Origin: Arenibacter catalasegens
GTDB taxonomy: Bacteria; Bacteroidota; Bacteroidia; Flavobacteriales; Flavobacteriaceae
DNA length: 64,000 nucleotides
Assembly: GCF_002909235.1 (NCBI RefSeq)
Contig: NZ_PHQQ01000006.1
Location: 143,515-207,514, forward strand
Direction of reading: 5' to 3'
Shown here: one piece after another, positions 30,692 to 39,261 of the stretch
Position numbering within the stretch: position 1 is the stretch's first letter
Layout: every line of letters begins with the position of its first letter
Notes under the pieces: model-generated
Told to the model about the DNA's origin: nothing
Databases searched by the model: none
The model's input: the letters and a program-made list of their open reading frames with translations, nothing else
Made by a program: the position numbers and the translations under genes

Positions 30692-32563
30692 ATGAAGAAG
30701 AATATTTTAAAAATCACAGCCTTTTTGGCCTTCGGATTTCTGCTTGTAGGTTGTAACGAGGATTTCCTGGAAACTAGCCCACTAGGTGAAGTAGCAGAAA
30801 GCAGTGTATGGTCAGATTCAAAACTTGCCGAGGCAGCTGTTTTGGATTTGTACCAAGGAACATGGGCGGGTACGCTTACCCGTGAGGAAACTACTGATGC
30901 CTTTACCGACCAGGCTGTTTTTACACATCCAGGTAGGGGTGTAGATGGTTACACGGAAGGTAAAATGAACCCGGCAGGTAACTTTATGGACATGCAGTGG
31001 TTTAGTTGGCCACAATTATACCCATTTATTCGTAGTGCAAATGTCGCTATTCAAAAGCTTACCCTTAATGAGGCGGCGATGGATGCGGCTACGGTAAACC
31101 GTTTACTTGGGGATGCTTATTTTATGAGAGGGTATTATTACACCCAATTGATGAGACAATTCGGAGGCGTGGTATTGCTTACCGAGCCTTTAACGTTGGA
31201 TAGTGAAGCCAATAACCCAAGAGGTACTTTTGCAGAAACGGTAAATCTGATTTTGTCGGATTTGGACCAGGCAATCGATTTGTTGGAAGATGCACCTAGA
31301 GATCCTGCAAGGGCGGATAAGATTACCGCTTTGGCAATGAAGTCTAGAGTTTTGACCCATGTTGCTAGTGACCTGTACGAGCCCTCTAAAAATTCAGGGG
31401 TTTCTACTATAGCAGCCTATAGCAATCCTGAATTGATCGGGTGGACAAGTGGTTCTCAATTACAACGTTGGGAGGCAGCTAAAGTGGCCTCCAAAGCATT
31501 GTTGGATGCAACTACAGGATATAAATTGGACTATACATCGCCAGCTTCACAAGCAGAGGCTATCCAAAATTATGAGGATATATGGCTTCAAGGAGATGAA
31601 AACCAAGATTTTATTTGGGGAAGATTGGTTGAGGAATTTGGATTTGGTTCCAGAACGTATCCTGGTGGAGACGGATGGTCCCAAGGACCTGGAATGGTAG
31701 CCTTATATCATGGTCCTAACGGATATCATGAATGGGCGGGAACGACCCCAACAGAGGCTTTGGTTTCTAAATATGATTTTGCCGATGGTACCAAGTTCGA
31801 TTGGAACAATCCCGCACATGCAGCAGCACCCTATGAGAATCGTGAGGCTCGTTTTTATTCCACTTTCCTTTATGATGGTGGTGCATGGAAGCCTAGGACA
31901 GATGATGTGGTTAAATTTGATAAATTCAATGAAATCCAGACTGGTTATTATACTTTGTCCAATGGTACCATTATAAATGGAGTGGATACTCGTCAAGGGC
32001 CTATTGAGGATTGGAACGGTTCCAGGACAGGTTACTATTTTAGAAAATTTGCAGATCCAAGGCAACCAGCTTCATGGCCCAACGATCTTCAAAAAGTGGA
32101 TGCTCCATACATTAGATATACCGAGGTATTGTTGAACTATGTGGAGGCCAATATAAATACGAATGCTGAAGGGGAAGCCATAACTTGGTTGAACAAGCTT
32201 CGATTTAGAAATGGTCTGCCGGCAGTAACTGCATCCGGTTCTACACTACTGGAACTTTATAAAAGGGAGCGTGATAAGGAATTGGTCAATGAAGATGCCA
32301 GGCTCTTTGATATGAAGCGATGGCTAGAAGGCCCCCAATCCTTGAACAAACAAGTACAGCAAATCCTAATTCAGGCTACACAAAAACCAGGCACTATTGT
32401 TACTGACTATAGAAAGGATACATCTTCTTTTAATTATCTTTATAGGCCAACAGATATTGTTTTTGAAAATAGACTTTGGCAAGACCATGTTTATTTTATG
32501 CCCATAAAACAAGAAGAGATCGACAAGGATCCTTCTATAATCCAGAATCCTGGATATAATTAA
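30692..32563 (+). CDS. SusD/RagB-family nutrient-binding lipoprotein
   Basis: A 623-residue surface lipoprotein (lipobox LLVGC, Cys21) that caps the SusC pore. SusD features are NEDFLETSPLGE, the helical TPR-like region (MRGYYYTQLMRQFGGVVLLTEP), RADKITALAMKSRVL, and the late segment with APYIRYTEVLLNYVEA, LNKLRFRNGLP, LELYKRERDKELVNEDARLFDMKRW and the final MPIKQEEIDKDPSIIQNPGY. Length is typical to long. It lies 13 nt after susC; a hairpin follows before the next gene. Confidence 0.96.
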   Translation: MKKNILKITAFLAFGFLLVGCNEDFLETSPLGEVAESSVWSDSKLAEAAVLDLYQGTWAGTLTREETTDAFTDQAVFTHPGRGVDGYTEGKMNPAGNFMDMQWFSWPQLYPFIRSANVAIQKLTLNEAAMDAATVNRLLGDAYFMRGYYYTQLMRQFGGVVLLTEPLTLDSEANNPRGTFAETVNLILSDLDQAIDLLEDAPRDPARADKITALAMKSRVLTHVASDLYEPSKNSGVSTIAAYSNPELIGWTSGSQLQRWEAAKVASKALLDATTGYKLDYTSPASQAEAIQNYEDIWLQGDENQDFIWGRLVEEFGFGSRTYPGGDGWSQGPGMVALYHGPNGYHEWAGTTPTEALVSKYDFADGTKFDWNNPAHAAAPYENREARFYSTFLYDGGAWKPRTDDVVKFDKFNEIQTGYYTLSNGTIINGVDTRQGPIEDWNGSRTGYYFRKFADPRQPASWPNDLQKVDAPYIRYTEVLLNYVEANINTNAEGEAITWLNKLRFRNGLPAVTASGSTLLELYKRERDKELVNEDARLFDMKRWLEGPQSLNKQVQQILIQATQKPGTIVTDYRKDTSSFNYLYRPTDIVFENRLWQDHVYFMPIKQEEIDKDPSIIQNPGYN

Positions 32564-32590
32564 TTACAAATATTAATTAACATTAAATTT

Positions 32591-32624
32591 GAATAACCCT
32601 TAGCACATATGTGCGGGGTTATTC
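32591..32624 (+). terminator. Nested hairpin between susD and the FG-GAP gene
   Basis: GAATAACCC pairs with GGGTTATTC (9 bp), and inside it GCACATATGTGC forms a second palindromic stem. A weak T-rich stretch follows. It lies 28 nt after susD and 33 nt before the next start. It may partly terminate transcription, lowering expression of the downstream genes relative to susCD. Confidence 0.6.
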
Positions 32625-32656
32625 TTATTTTAGGGATGTTATGTCAATACCGATTT

Positions 32657-35600
32657 ATGATGCAAAGATTTAGTTATTTTATTTTTTTGGCACTGTCATT
32701 ATTATCATGTGAACCAAAGTCAACGCAATTATTCACCAAGCTTGATGCCACCAAGACAGGAGTGGACTTTAAAAATAAACTCACAGAAACTCATACCTAT
32801 AACTACTTTACTTATCCCTACATGTATCTTGGAGGAGGAGTTTCAATTGGAGATGTGAACAATGATGGTCTAGAGGATGTTTTTTTTACCGGTAATATGG
32901 TGGCCAATAGACTCTATTTGAACAAGGGCAATCTAAAATTCGAGGATATTTCGGAAAGTGCGGGAATAACCGGTGATGATCGCTGGTATTCCGGGACGAC
33001 CTTTGTAGATATCAATCAAGATGGCTATTTGGATATCTATTGCTCCGTAGGCGGAAAAAATGGTCCCAACAATAATGTGCTCTACATTAATAACCAAGAC
33101 AATACGTTTACCGAAAAAGCGGCAGAATACGGAATAGATTGTGACGGCATAAGCATGCAATCTACTTTTTTTGATTATGATAAAGATGGGGACCTAGATC
33201 TGTACGTAATTAATTATCCACCAACTAGTTTTACGGCTCCTGTGGAATACTACCAATATATGTTGGATAATCATGACATAAAGGATTCCGATAGGCTCTA
33301 TCGAAACGATAATGGGCAATTTACCGATGTAACCGTAGCGGCAGGTTTAAGTTCCTTTGGTCTAAGTTTGGGAGTTGTGGCCTCTGATGTTAATGATGAT
33401 GGTTACACTGATATTTTTGTTTCTAACGATTTTAATGCACCCGACTTTTTATTTATTAACAATCAGGACGGTACGTTCACCAACCAAATCAATACAAGTT
33501 TACAACAGACATCATTTTTTGGGATGGGCGTGGATATTGCCGATTTCAATAACGACGGGCTAATGGATATCTTTCAATTGGATATGTCCGCAGAGGATAA
33601 CTTCCGCTCCAAGGCCAATATGTCATCCATGGATCCCGCTGCATTTTATAAATCCGTAAATGTTGGTCTACACCGTCAATACATGCAAAATTCACTTCAA
33701 ATGAATAACGGAAATGAAACGGGTGAGCTTCCTTTATTCAGTAATGTCTCCCGCTTGGCAGGGGTTTCATCCACGGATTGGAGTTGGGGAGGTCTCATGG
33801 CGGATTTTGATAATGACGGGTGGAAGGATATCTTTGTTACCAATGGCATTCGCCGAGATGTGAACAACAAGGATTTTTATGCAAAATATAGGGAGTTTTT
33901 CAATAAAATGGAAAAAGACCCCAATTATAAAAACAAGGAGGAAGAGGTTGGGCTATTAAAATATTTGGAAGAATTGCCATCAGAAAAATTGAACAATTAT
34001 ATATTTCACAACAACAAGGACCTAACTTTTACTAAGAAAACAGAGGAATGGGGCTTTGAAGAAAAGACCTTTTCCAACGGAGTGGCCTATTCCGACCTGG
34101 ATAATGATGGGGATTTGGACCTGGTAATCAATAATTTGGAAGATACGGCAAGTATCTATCGCAACAATTCTACTGGCAGTAACCAATTGACTTTGGAACT
34201 TAAAGGGCAAGGGAAGGTTTTACCCAATGGAAGTAAGGTTTTTCTATTTACATCAGAGGGGTTACAGGTTCAGGAGTACAATACGGTTAGAGGCTATTTG
34301 TCCTCCGTTTCGCCATTACTTCATTTTGGGCTTGGATCAGTGCAGCAGGTGGACAGTGTCGTGGTGGCATGGTCCAATGGATCAACTACCAAGCTTGATC
34401 AAATAAAGGCGAATCAAAGGCTTACCATAAACTATGACAATACTAAACTGGTAGGTTCCCATAAATCTCAGAATAGGACTATAAAGCTATTTGAAACCAT
34501 TGATACCCCGGATATATTTAAGCACAATGAAAATATTTTCAACGATTTTGAGGTGGAAGTGTTATTGCCCCACAAGAATTCTACCTTGGGACCATCATTG
34601 GCTACTGGGGATTTAAATGGAGATGGACTGGACGATTATATTGTTGGGGGAGCTGTAGGGCAGCCTGTATCGGTGTTTTTACAAGGTAAAGATGGCAAAT
34701 TTTCTGAATTGGTCGTTCCGGATTTGGCTAATGATAAATATTACGAAGACCTTGGAATATTAATTTTTGATGCTGATAAGGATGGGGACAATGATTTTTA
34801 TATTGCCAGTGGTGGTAACGAGTTTAAGCCTAATTCTCAGGGATACGAGGATCGTTTTTATGAGAACATGGGGGATAATAAATTCAAACGTAATAAGGAG
34901 GCCATTCCGGACACCAAAATTAGTGGACTAAATGTTTCTGCCGCGGATTTTGATAAGGATGGTGATTTGGACCTATTCATTGGAGGTAGGCTTGTTCCTA
35001 AGAAATATCCCTACCCGGCGGATTCCTATATATTGGAAAATGTAAGTACGCCAGAGGGAGTAAAATTCGTTGATGCTACCGAAAAAGTACTTCCAGGCCT
35101 AAAATCTTTGGGACTAGTAACCTCTTCCAGTTGGGTTGATTTTGATAATGACGGTTGGGAAGATCTGGTAATTGTTGGCGAGTGGATGCCTATAAAATTC
35201 TTTAAGAATGTAAAAGGCATTTTCGAAGATGTATCGGACCAACTGCTACAAGGCAATACTTCTGGCTGGTGGTTCTCTGTTGAGAAGGGAGACTTTGACA
35301 ATGATGGGGACCAAGATTTGGTAGTAGGCAACCTAGGAAAAAATTATAAGTACCAAGCCAGTGACAAATCGCCCTTTAAAGTGTATTTGAATGATTTTGA
35401 CAGTAATGAAACCTCGGATATAGTACTTAGTTATAAAAAGGGAGAGAAAGAATTTCCATTGCGTGGACGCCAATGTTCTTCCCAACAAATGCCAGCAATT
35501 AAGGTAAAGTTCCAAGATTACAATTCGTTCGCAAGCGCAACATTGAATCAAATTTATACCGATAAATTATTGGAGGAATCATTGAGCTATGAAATTACCT

Positions 35601-35965
35601 CGTTTGCAAGTGTATATCTCGAGAACAATAATGGAAAGTTTACTGCAAAACAATTGCCCCAGATGGCACAAATTTCCAGTATAAACAAATTCATAGTGAA
35701 CGACGTTAACAAAGATGGTAATTTGGACGTTGTTTTGGCGGGGAATTTATATAATTCCGAAGTAGAAACCCCTAGGAACGACTCCAGTTTTGGACTCTTC
35801 CTCCAAGGGGACGGTAGAGGAAATTTTGTGCCGAAAACAATGAAGGAGTCCGGTTTGAAAATTGTAGGGGATGTTCGCGGAATGGAACTGTTATCTGTAA
35901 AAGGACAAAAACATATTCTGGTAGCCAAAAATGATGATTTTATGCAAATGATAAAAGTGAATTAA
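32657..35965 (+). CDS. Large FG-GAP/VCBS-repeat lipoprotein with ASPIC/UnbV domain (CRTAC1 family)
   Basis: About 1102 residues from the ATG at 32657 (an ATG also follows at 32660); the frame opens 16 codons earlier, but only this start directly precedes the lipoprotein signal FIFLALSLLSC. At least a dozen calcium-binding FG-GAP loops of the DxNxDGxxD type are present (DVNNDGLED, DYDKDGDLD, DFDNDGWKD, DLNGDGLDD, DVNKDGNLD). They are split into two groups that would make two beta-propellers. Between them, at about residues 505-593, lies an ASPIC/UnbV domain with NGSKVFLF, RGYLSSVSPLLHFGLG and VVVAWSNGS. It is likely anchored on the surface; function unknown. Its position after susCD and before the multiheme cytochrome suggests a shared system. 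Confidence 0.9.
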   Translation: MMQRFSYFIFLALSLLSCEPKSTQLFTKLDATKTGVDFKNKLTETHTYNYFTYPYMYLGGGVSIGDVNNDGLEDVFFTGNMVANRLYLNKGNLKFEDISESAGITGDDRWYSGTTFVDINQDGYLDIYCSVGGKNGPNNNVLYINNQDNTFTEKAAEYGIDCDGISMQSTFFDYDKDGDLDLYVINYPPTSFTAPVEYYQYMLDNHDIKDSDRLYRNDNGQFTDVTVAAGLSSFGLSLGVVASDVNDDGYTDIFVSNDFNAPDFLFINNQDGTFTNQINTSLQQTSFFGMGVDIADFNNDGLMDIFQLDMSAEDNFRSKANMSSMDPAAFYKSVNVGLHRQYMQNSLQMNNGNETGELPLFSNVSRLAGVSSTDWSWGGLMADFDNDGWKDIFVTNGIRRDVNNKDFYAKYREFFNKMEKDPNYKNKEEEVGLLKYLEELPSEKLNNYIFHNNKDLTFTKKTEEWGFEEKTFSNGVAYSDLDNDGDLDLVINNLEDTASIYRNNSTGSNQLTLELKGQGKVLPNGSKVFLFTSEGLQVQEYNTVRGYLSSVSPLLHFGLGSVQQVDSVVVAWSNGSTTKLDQIKANQRLTINYDNTKLVGSHKSQNRTIKLFETIDTPDIFKHNENIFNDFEVEVLLPHKNSTLGPSLATGDLNGDGLDDYIVGGAVGQPVSVFLQGKDGKFSELVVPDLANDKYYEDLGILIFDADKDGDNDFYIASGGNEFKPNSQGYEDRFYENMGDNKFKRNKEAIPDTKISGLNVSAADFDKDGDLDLFIGGRLVPKKYPYPADSYILENVSTPEGVKFVDATEKVLPGLKSLGLVTSSSWVDFDNDGWEDLVIVGEWMPIKFFKNVKGIFEDVSDQLLQGNTSGWWFSVEKGDFDNDGDQDLVVGNLGKNYKYQASDKSPFKVYLNDFDSNETSDIVLSYKKGEKEFPLRGRQCSSQQMPAIKVKFQDYNSFASATLNQIYTDKLLEESLSYEITSFASVYLENNNGKFTAKQLPQMAQISSINKFIVNDVNKDGNLDVVLAGNLYNSEVETPRNDSSFGLFLQGDGRGNFVPKTMKESGLKIVGDVRGMELLSVKGQKHILVAKNDDFMQMIKVN

Positions 35966-36046
35966 TTGGGTAACATTAAAATTAAAACCGGCACTATTAA
36001 TTAGTGTTGGGCATTCAGGATACAAAAGAAAGGTATAGGGGTTCAT

Positions 36047-37285
36047 ATGGCTAAAATGGATAAGAAGTTCTTTGCGAATAGCGTAATGGTTATAATGCTA
36101 TTGGGCCTTGCCACTTTTGTTCACTATTGTAAAAATGTGAAAACCGAATCTGATTATTACAACCCTGAAGTTTTGGCGACTCATGACAATGGGGAACATT
36201 TTGTAGGTTCTGAAACGTGTAAGGAGTGTCATGCCGATATTTATAAGACCCATTTGAAGACGGCCCATTATAACACCGGTGCTATGGCTGATTCTACCAA
36301 TATTAAGGGTAGTTTCAAGCTTGGGTCTAACATATTGGATCTTAAGGATGTGGAGTTTATTATGTCGGCAGTAGGGGATGATTTTTATCAGCATACCAGA
36401 ATTAAAAATAGGAGTACGGAAATTTCGCCATCAAAATTTGATATTGTAATTGGATCGGGTGTCAGGGGGCAGTCCTATCTTACTTGGGAAAATGACGATT
36501 TATATCAATTGCAAGCTTCGTATTATACACCAACGGACAATTGGGTTAACAGTCCTGGATATCCTACTTATTACGATGAACTAAGACCCATCCGTGATGC
36601 CTGTCTAAAATGCCATATTACCTTTTCCAAAGTCGTGGAACTCTCACCAAAGGGAAACCGCTATGACAAGACGGAAATGATTTATGGGATAGATTGCGAA
36701 AAATGCCATGGACCGTCTGCTAAGCATGTTATATACCATAGAGAGAATCCTGAGGCAATTGAGTCTGAATTTACCTTAATAATCGAGGGTCTTGCCCGCC
36801 AACAACGTTTAGATCTATGTGCCCAATGTCATTCTGGACCAAGAAATATCGTGGTTAAAGGCAATTCATTTTCCTATGCTACGGGTGAAGATCTTAATAA
36901 ATATTCCAAAAATGTTGATAATGGCAACTCCGAGGTTAAATTGGACGTTCACGGAAACCAGTATGGGCTGCTAACCAGAAGTGAATGTTTCAAACAAACT
37001 ACTACAATGGATTGTAGTACCTGTCACGACCCCCATAGCAATGAGAGAGGGAATACCTCCCATTTTAATAGTAAATGTATAAGCTGTCATAGTGATAGGG
37101 CAATGGTTTGTTCCAATGAAACCCAGGACACCCATATAATGGAAAATAATTGTATTACTTGTCATATGCCAACCACCCCTTCCCAAGCTATGATGGTACA
37201 ATTAACTAAGGATAGTCTTGAAACCTCATTTAATATAAGGACTCATTTAATAGCCATCTATGACAAGGAGTTATGGCGTGATTGA
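36047..37285 (+). CDS. Seven-CxxCH multiheme c-type cytochrome (cytochrome c554-like)
   Basis: A 412-residue protein with one N-terminal hydrophobic segment (residues about 9-27) and seven CxxCH heme-binding motifs, starting at Cys58, 186, 217, 258, 323, 344 and 369. Additional histidines that could be distal ligands are scattered between them. The spacing and the CEKCHGPSAKH and CHDPHS segments resemble the cytochrome c554 / c-prime family, electron carriers or small-molecule oxidoreductases outside the cytoplasm. No proper lipobox precedes Cys28, so the N-terminus is probably a membrane anchor or a cleaved signal. It starts 81 nt after the FG-GAP gene. A cytochrome in a susCD operon is unusual. 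Confidence 0.92.
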   Translation: MAKMDKKFFANSVMVIMLLGLATFVHYCKNVKTESDYYNPEVLATHDNGEHFVGSETCKECHADIYKTHLKTAHYNTGAMADSTNIKGSFKLGSNILDLKDVEFIMSAVGDDFYQHTRIKNRSTEISPSKFDIVIGSGVRGQSYLTWENDDLYQLQASYYTPTDNWVNSPGYPTYYDELRPIRDACLKCHITFSKVVELSPKGNRYDKTEMIYGIDCEKCHGPSAKHVIYHRENPEAIESEFTLIIEGLARQQRLDLCAQCHSGPRNIVVKGNSFSYATGEDLNKYSKNVDNGNSEVKLDVHGNQYGLLTRSECFKQTTTMDCSTCHDPHSNERGNTSHFNSKCISCHSDRAMVCSNETQDTHIMENNCITCHMPTTPSQAMMVQLTKDSLETSFNIRTHLIAIYDKELWRD

Positions 37286-37341
37286 TCAATAAGAAGATTT
37301 TGTTTTCCAAATCAGTTAATATAAAGTTGTAAGTAGCTCTT

Positions 37342-37509
37342 TTATTTCAAGATGATTTTTCTCAAGGAATTGCCATAGGGGGTTTCCAGCAGTACGGCAT
37401 ATACGCCCGATGGCAGGCCAGAGATATCGAAGGGAATGGAATAAGATGATGCTCCCCTTTCCGTCATGCAACTAGCAAAAGCTTGGCGTTTTCTTTTTTC
37501 TTTATTATT
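37342..37509 (-). pseudogene. Remnant of a C-terminal sorting-domain-like coding sequence
   Basis: Read on the minus strand, this 55-codon open stretch ends SIPFDISGLPSGVY, AVLLETPYG, NSLRKIILK and stop. This pattern (xFDISxLPSGxYxVxLxT...xxKKxxxK) is the C-terminal domain used by type IX secretion cargo. Only the last 35-40 residues look genuine; there is no start codon at a sensible place and no upstream body, so it is a truncated relic. The rest of the 37286-37600 gap holds nothing else recognisable. It marks the left edge of the accessory island. Confidence 0.6.
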
Positions 37510-37598
37510 TCAAAAGCAAAATCCCAAAGATTTTGCGGACTTCATAAAAATACACAAACCTTGTGATTAAGCCCGAAGCCCGTATTGTTTATAGGTTT

Positions 37599-37608
37599 TG
37601 TTATATGC
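37599..37608. repeat. Left inverted boundary motif of the HEPN-like gene
   Basis: TGTTATATGC, inverted relative to GCATATAACA at 38584-38593. Both are followed (in their own orientation) by two variable bases and CC. The stop codon of the HEPN-like gene lies inside this copy. The pair resembles the inner ends of cassette recombination sites. Confidence 0.5.
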
Positions 37609-38557
37609 TGCCCTTTTTTAGTTTCGATATTTCCGTCAATAGATTTATTGCCAGATTCCCTAAAATTAGAGTATCATTTGATTTAATTACAAGTCTCTCA
37701 CCTTCTTGATATTGAGTATCCCCAGTTTTCTCTATGTACTTAGAATCTATAATTCCAGACCTATGTTCTAGTATGTGTCTTTTTTGCGTATAATTAGTAA
37801 GTTGTATTAATTCAGTTTCCGATAGCCAATCACTATATCCTAAGCCAACTAAACCAATCCAAAGTTTATTGCTTTTTTCTACATTTTGAAATGCATTAAA
37901 AGGGGCGTTACTACTAGATAAAGAGTTGTATTTGATTTCGCTATAACTTTGCAGGGTCCCAATAATCTCTGAAATCGACTTTTCTATTATTGATTTAGTG
38001 ATTATTGTCGCTTCGTCTTTATTTAAACTATTTTCTAATGTCTCCTGAATCAATGATATTTTATTGGCATTAGAGATTATTTTCTTTACGGTTTTTTTAG
38101 CGTTTTTCTCAATATTATTGTCCCCGCAAGATGGGCAGAAATATGCCGAGCCAACTACCGAGTATCTGCATTCGCATTTGTTACACTTAATATTTAACTC
38201 AAATTCTTCTCTTGGATTAACAGATATGTTATCTCCAGTTACTGAATATCCGTAATCCCAAAATTCTCGAATGGATTTTCTTAAATCACCGACAATTTCA
38301 TTATTCTGTTCAATAAGTAAATATTCTTTTGCTAAAGAATTGTTTCGGCAAAATGGACAAAACAATTCTTCATCACGTACAATACTTAGCCAATCTTCTT
38401 TATGTACTTTGAAAAATGATTCACATTCATTTTTAGGACATTGCCTATCAATCATTCCGTTTTTATCTGGTATAATTGGGATTTCCTTATTCGATATATC
38501 CTCGATATGATTTTTGAATTCATCGAATTTGTTAATCAAATCTTGAATAGTGCCCAT
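37601..38557 (-). CDS. Zinc-ribbon protein with HEPN-like C-terminal domain
   Basis: A 318-residue A/T-rich gene with no close family recognised. Two zinc-ribbon-like cysteine sets are visible: Cys40/Cys45 with Cys67/Cys70, and Cys125/Cys128 with Cys141/Cys144. The C-terminal part is helical and carries QKRHILEHRSGIIDSKYI, where Arg260-x4-His265 fits the R-x4-6-H motif of HEPN ribonuclease-like domains found in toxins and defence proteins. Inverted 10-bp motifs (37599-37608 and 38584-38593) enclose the gene closely, as in a mobile cassette. A role in defence or RNA cleavage is inference. It could instead be a nucleic-acid-binding protein with a non-catalytic HEPN. Confidence 0.7.
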   Translation of the reverse strand: MGTIQDLINKFDEFKNHIEDISNKEIPIIPDKNGMIDRQCPKNECESFFKVHKEDWLSIVRDEELFCPFCRNNSLAKEYLLIEQNNEIVGDLRKSIREFWDYGYSVTGDNISVNPREEFELNIKCNKCECRYSVVGSAYFCPSCGDNNIEKNAKKTVKKIISNANKISLIQETLENSLNKDEATIITKSIIEKSISEIIGTLQSYSEIKYNSLSSSNAPFNAFQNVEKSNKLWIGLVGLGYSDWLSETELIQLTNYTQKRHILEHRSGIIDSKYIEKTGDTQYQEGERLVIKSNDTLILGNLAINLLTEISKLKKGSI

Positions 38558-38881
38558 TTTCTAAAAGTTATTTTTTTTTGGTTGCATATAACATTCGGAT
38601 ATAGATACTATATTCCTTATATAGACCTAATGTAGTAATTTTTTGTTATAGCAATGTATATTTAATGACTGTGGTAGCCCTTTACAACACATAGTATGTA
38701 CTTATTGTAATGCGCTACATTTGTTGGCATGGACAAGCTCTACAAAAAATGTGATTAAGTGGACTAGTCTGGCGTAAAATCGCAGTGGTGATTTTTTTAT
38801 GGGTGTTGGTAAGACATGGTAGGGCAAAGTCTGAAAGCAATGCGAAGCGCAATCAATTTACATTTATTTAAACCGGAAGGT
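38558..38881. other. 324-nt intergenic region downstream of the orphan antitoxin
   Basis: It contains the right boundary motif GCATATAACA (38584-38593) and A/T-rich sequence. I looked here for a PIN-domain toxin, the usual partner of the adjacent antitoxin, and saw no remnant in any frame. Confidence 0.55.
38584..38593. repeat. Right inverted boundary motif of the HEPN-like gene
   Basis: GCATATAACA, the inverse of TGTTATATGC at 37599-37608, 27 nt upstream of the HEPN-like start. Confidence 0.5.
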
Positions 38882-39130
38882 TCATTTATATTTATTAGTC
38901 AAATAATTGGAGTATTCAGATTTATAATCAAAATCAGCAGGAATTCTAGTTCCTGTAGAAATGCTTTTTACAAAGGGTGAAATTTCAAAATCTAGGGAAC
39001 TTTTTTCAGAGACCAGGGATTGAAGGTAAGCTTCTACTATTCGTGATAAACTCATTTTTTTGTCGGAGGCATATTCTTTTGCTCTTTTAATTGTCTTCTT
39101 ATTAAGCCTCAAGGTTAATTTTGTGTCCAT
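38882..39130 (-). CDS. Orphan DUF6364-type antitoxin
   Basis: An 82-residue ribbon-helix-helix-type protein: MDTKLTLRLNKKTIKRAKEY, then KKMSLSRIVEAYLQSL, and a C-terminal arm FVKSISTGTRIPADFDYKSE. This is the layout of DUF6364 antitoxins that normally precede a PIN-domain (VapC-like) RNase and neutralise it through the C-terminal arm. The frame extends eight codons further (ATG at 39154), but MDTKLTL is the usual start. No toxin gene follows, so it is either a relic or an anti-addiction gene acting on a toxin elsewhere. Confidence 0.75.
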   Translation of the reverse strand: MDTKLTLRLNKKTIKRAKEYASDKKMSLSRIVEAYLQSLVSEKSSLDFEISPFVKSISTGTRIPADFDYKSEYSNYLTNKYK

Positions 39131-39261
39131 TATAAATTCATCCAACTTTATCATAATAAGAAATTATATGTTATTAGATATAAAAATAGCAAAAATTTTA
39201 AATTTATATTCTTTTGCATATAGTTTGACTATTGTTATCTGTAAATATCGAGATTGTACCC

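Noticed and set aside
21487..37285. Polysaccharide utilisation locus for a sulfated glycan
   Set aside because: A sulfatase and a SusCD pair are both present, but they are on opposite strands about 3 kb apart with unrelated genes between, and there is no glycoside hydrolase or lyase. A functional link is not supported.
37561..37608. Complete integron attC site next to the HEPN-like gene
   Set aside because: The TGTTATATGC inverted motifs are clear, but a full attC with both core ends could not be assembled and no integrase is seen.
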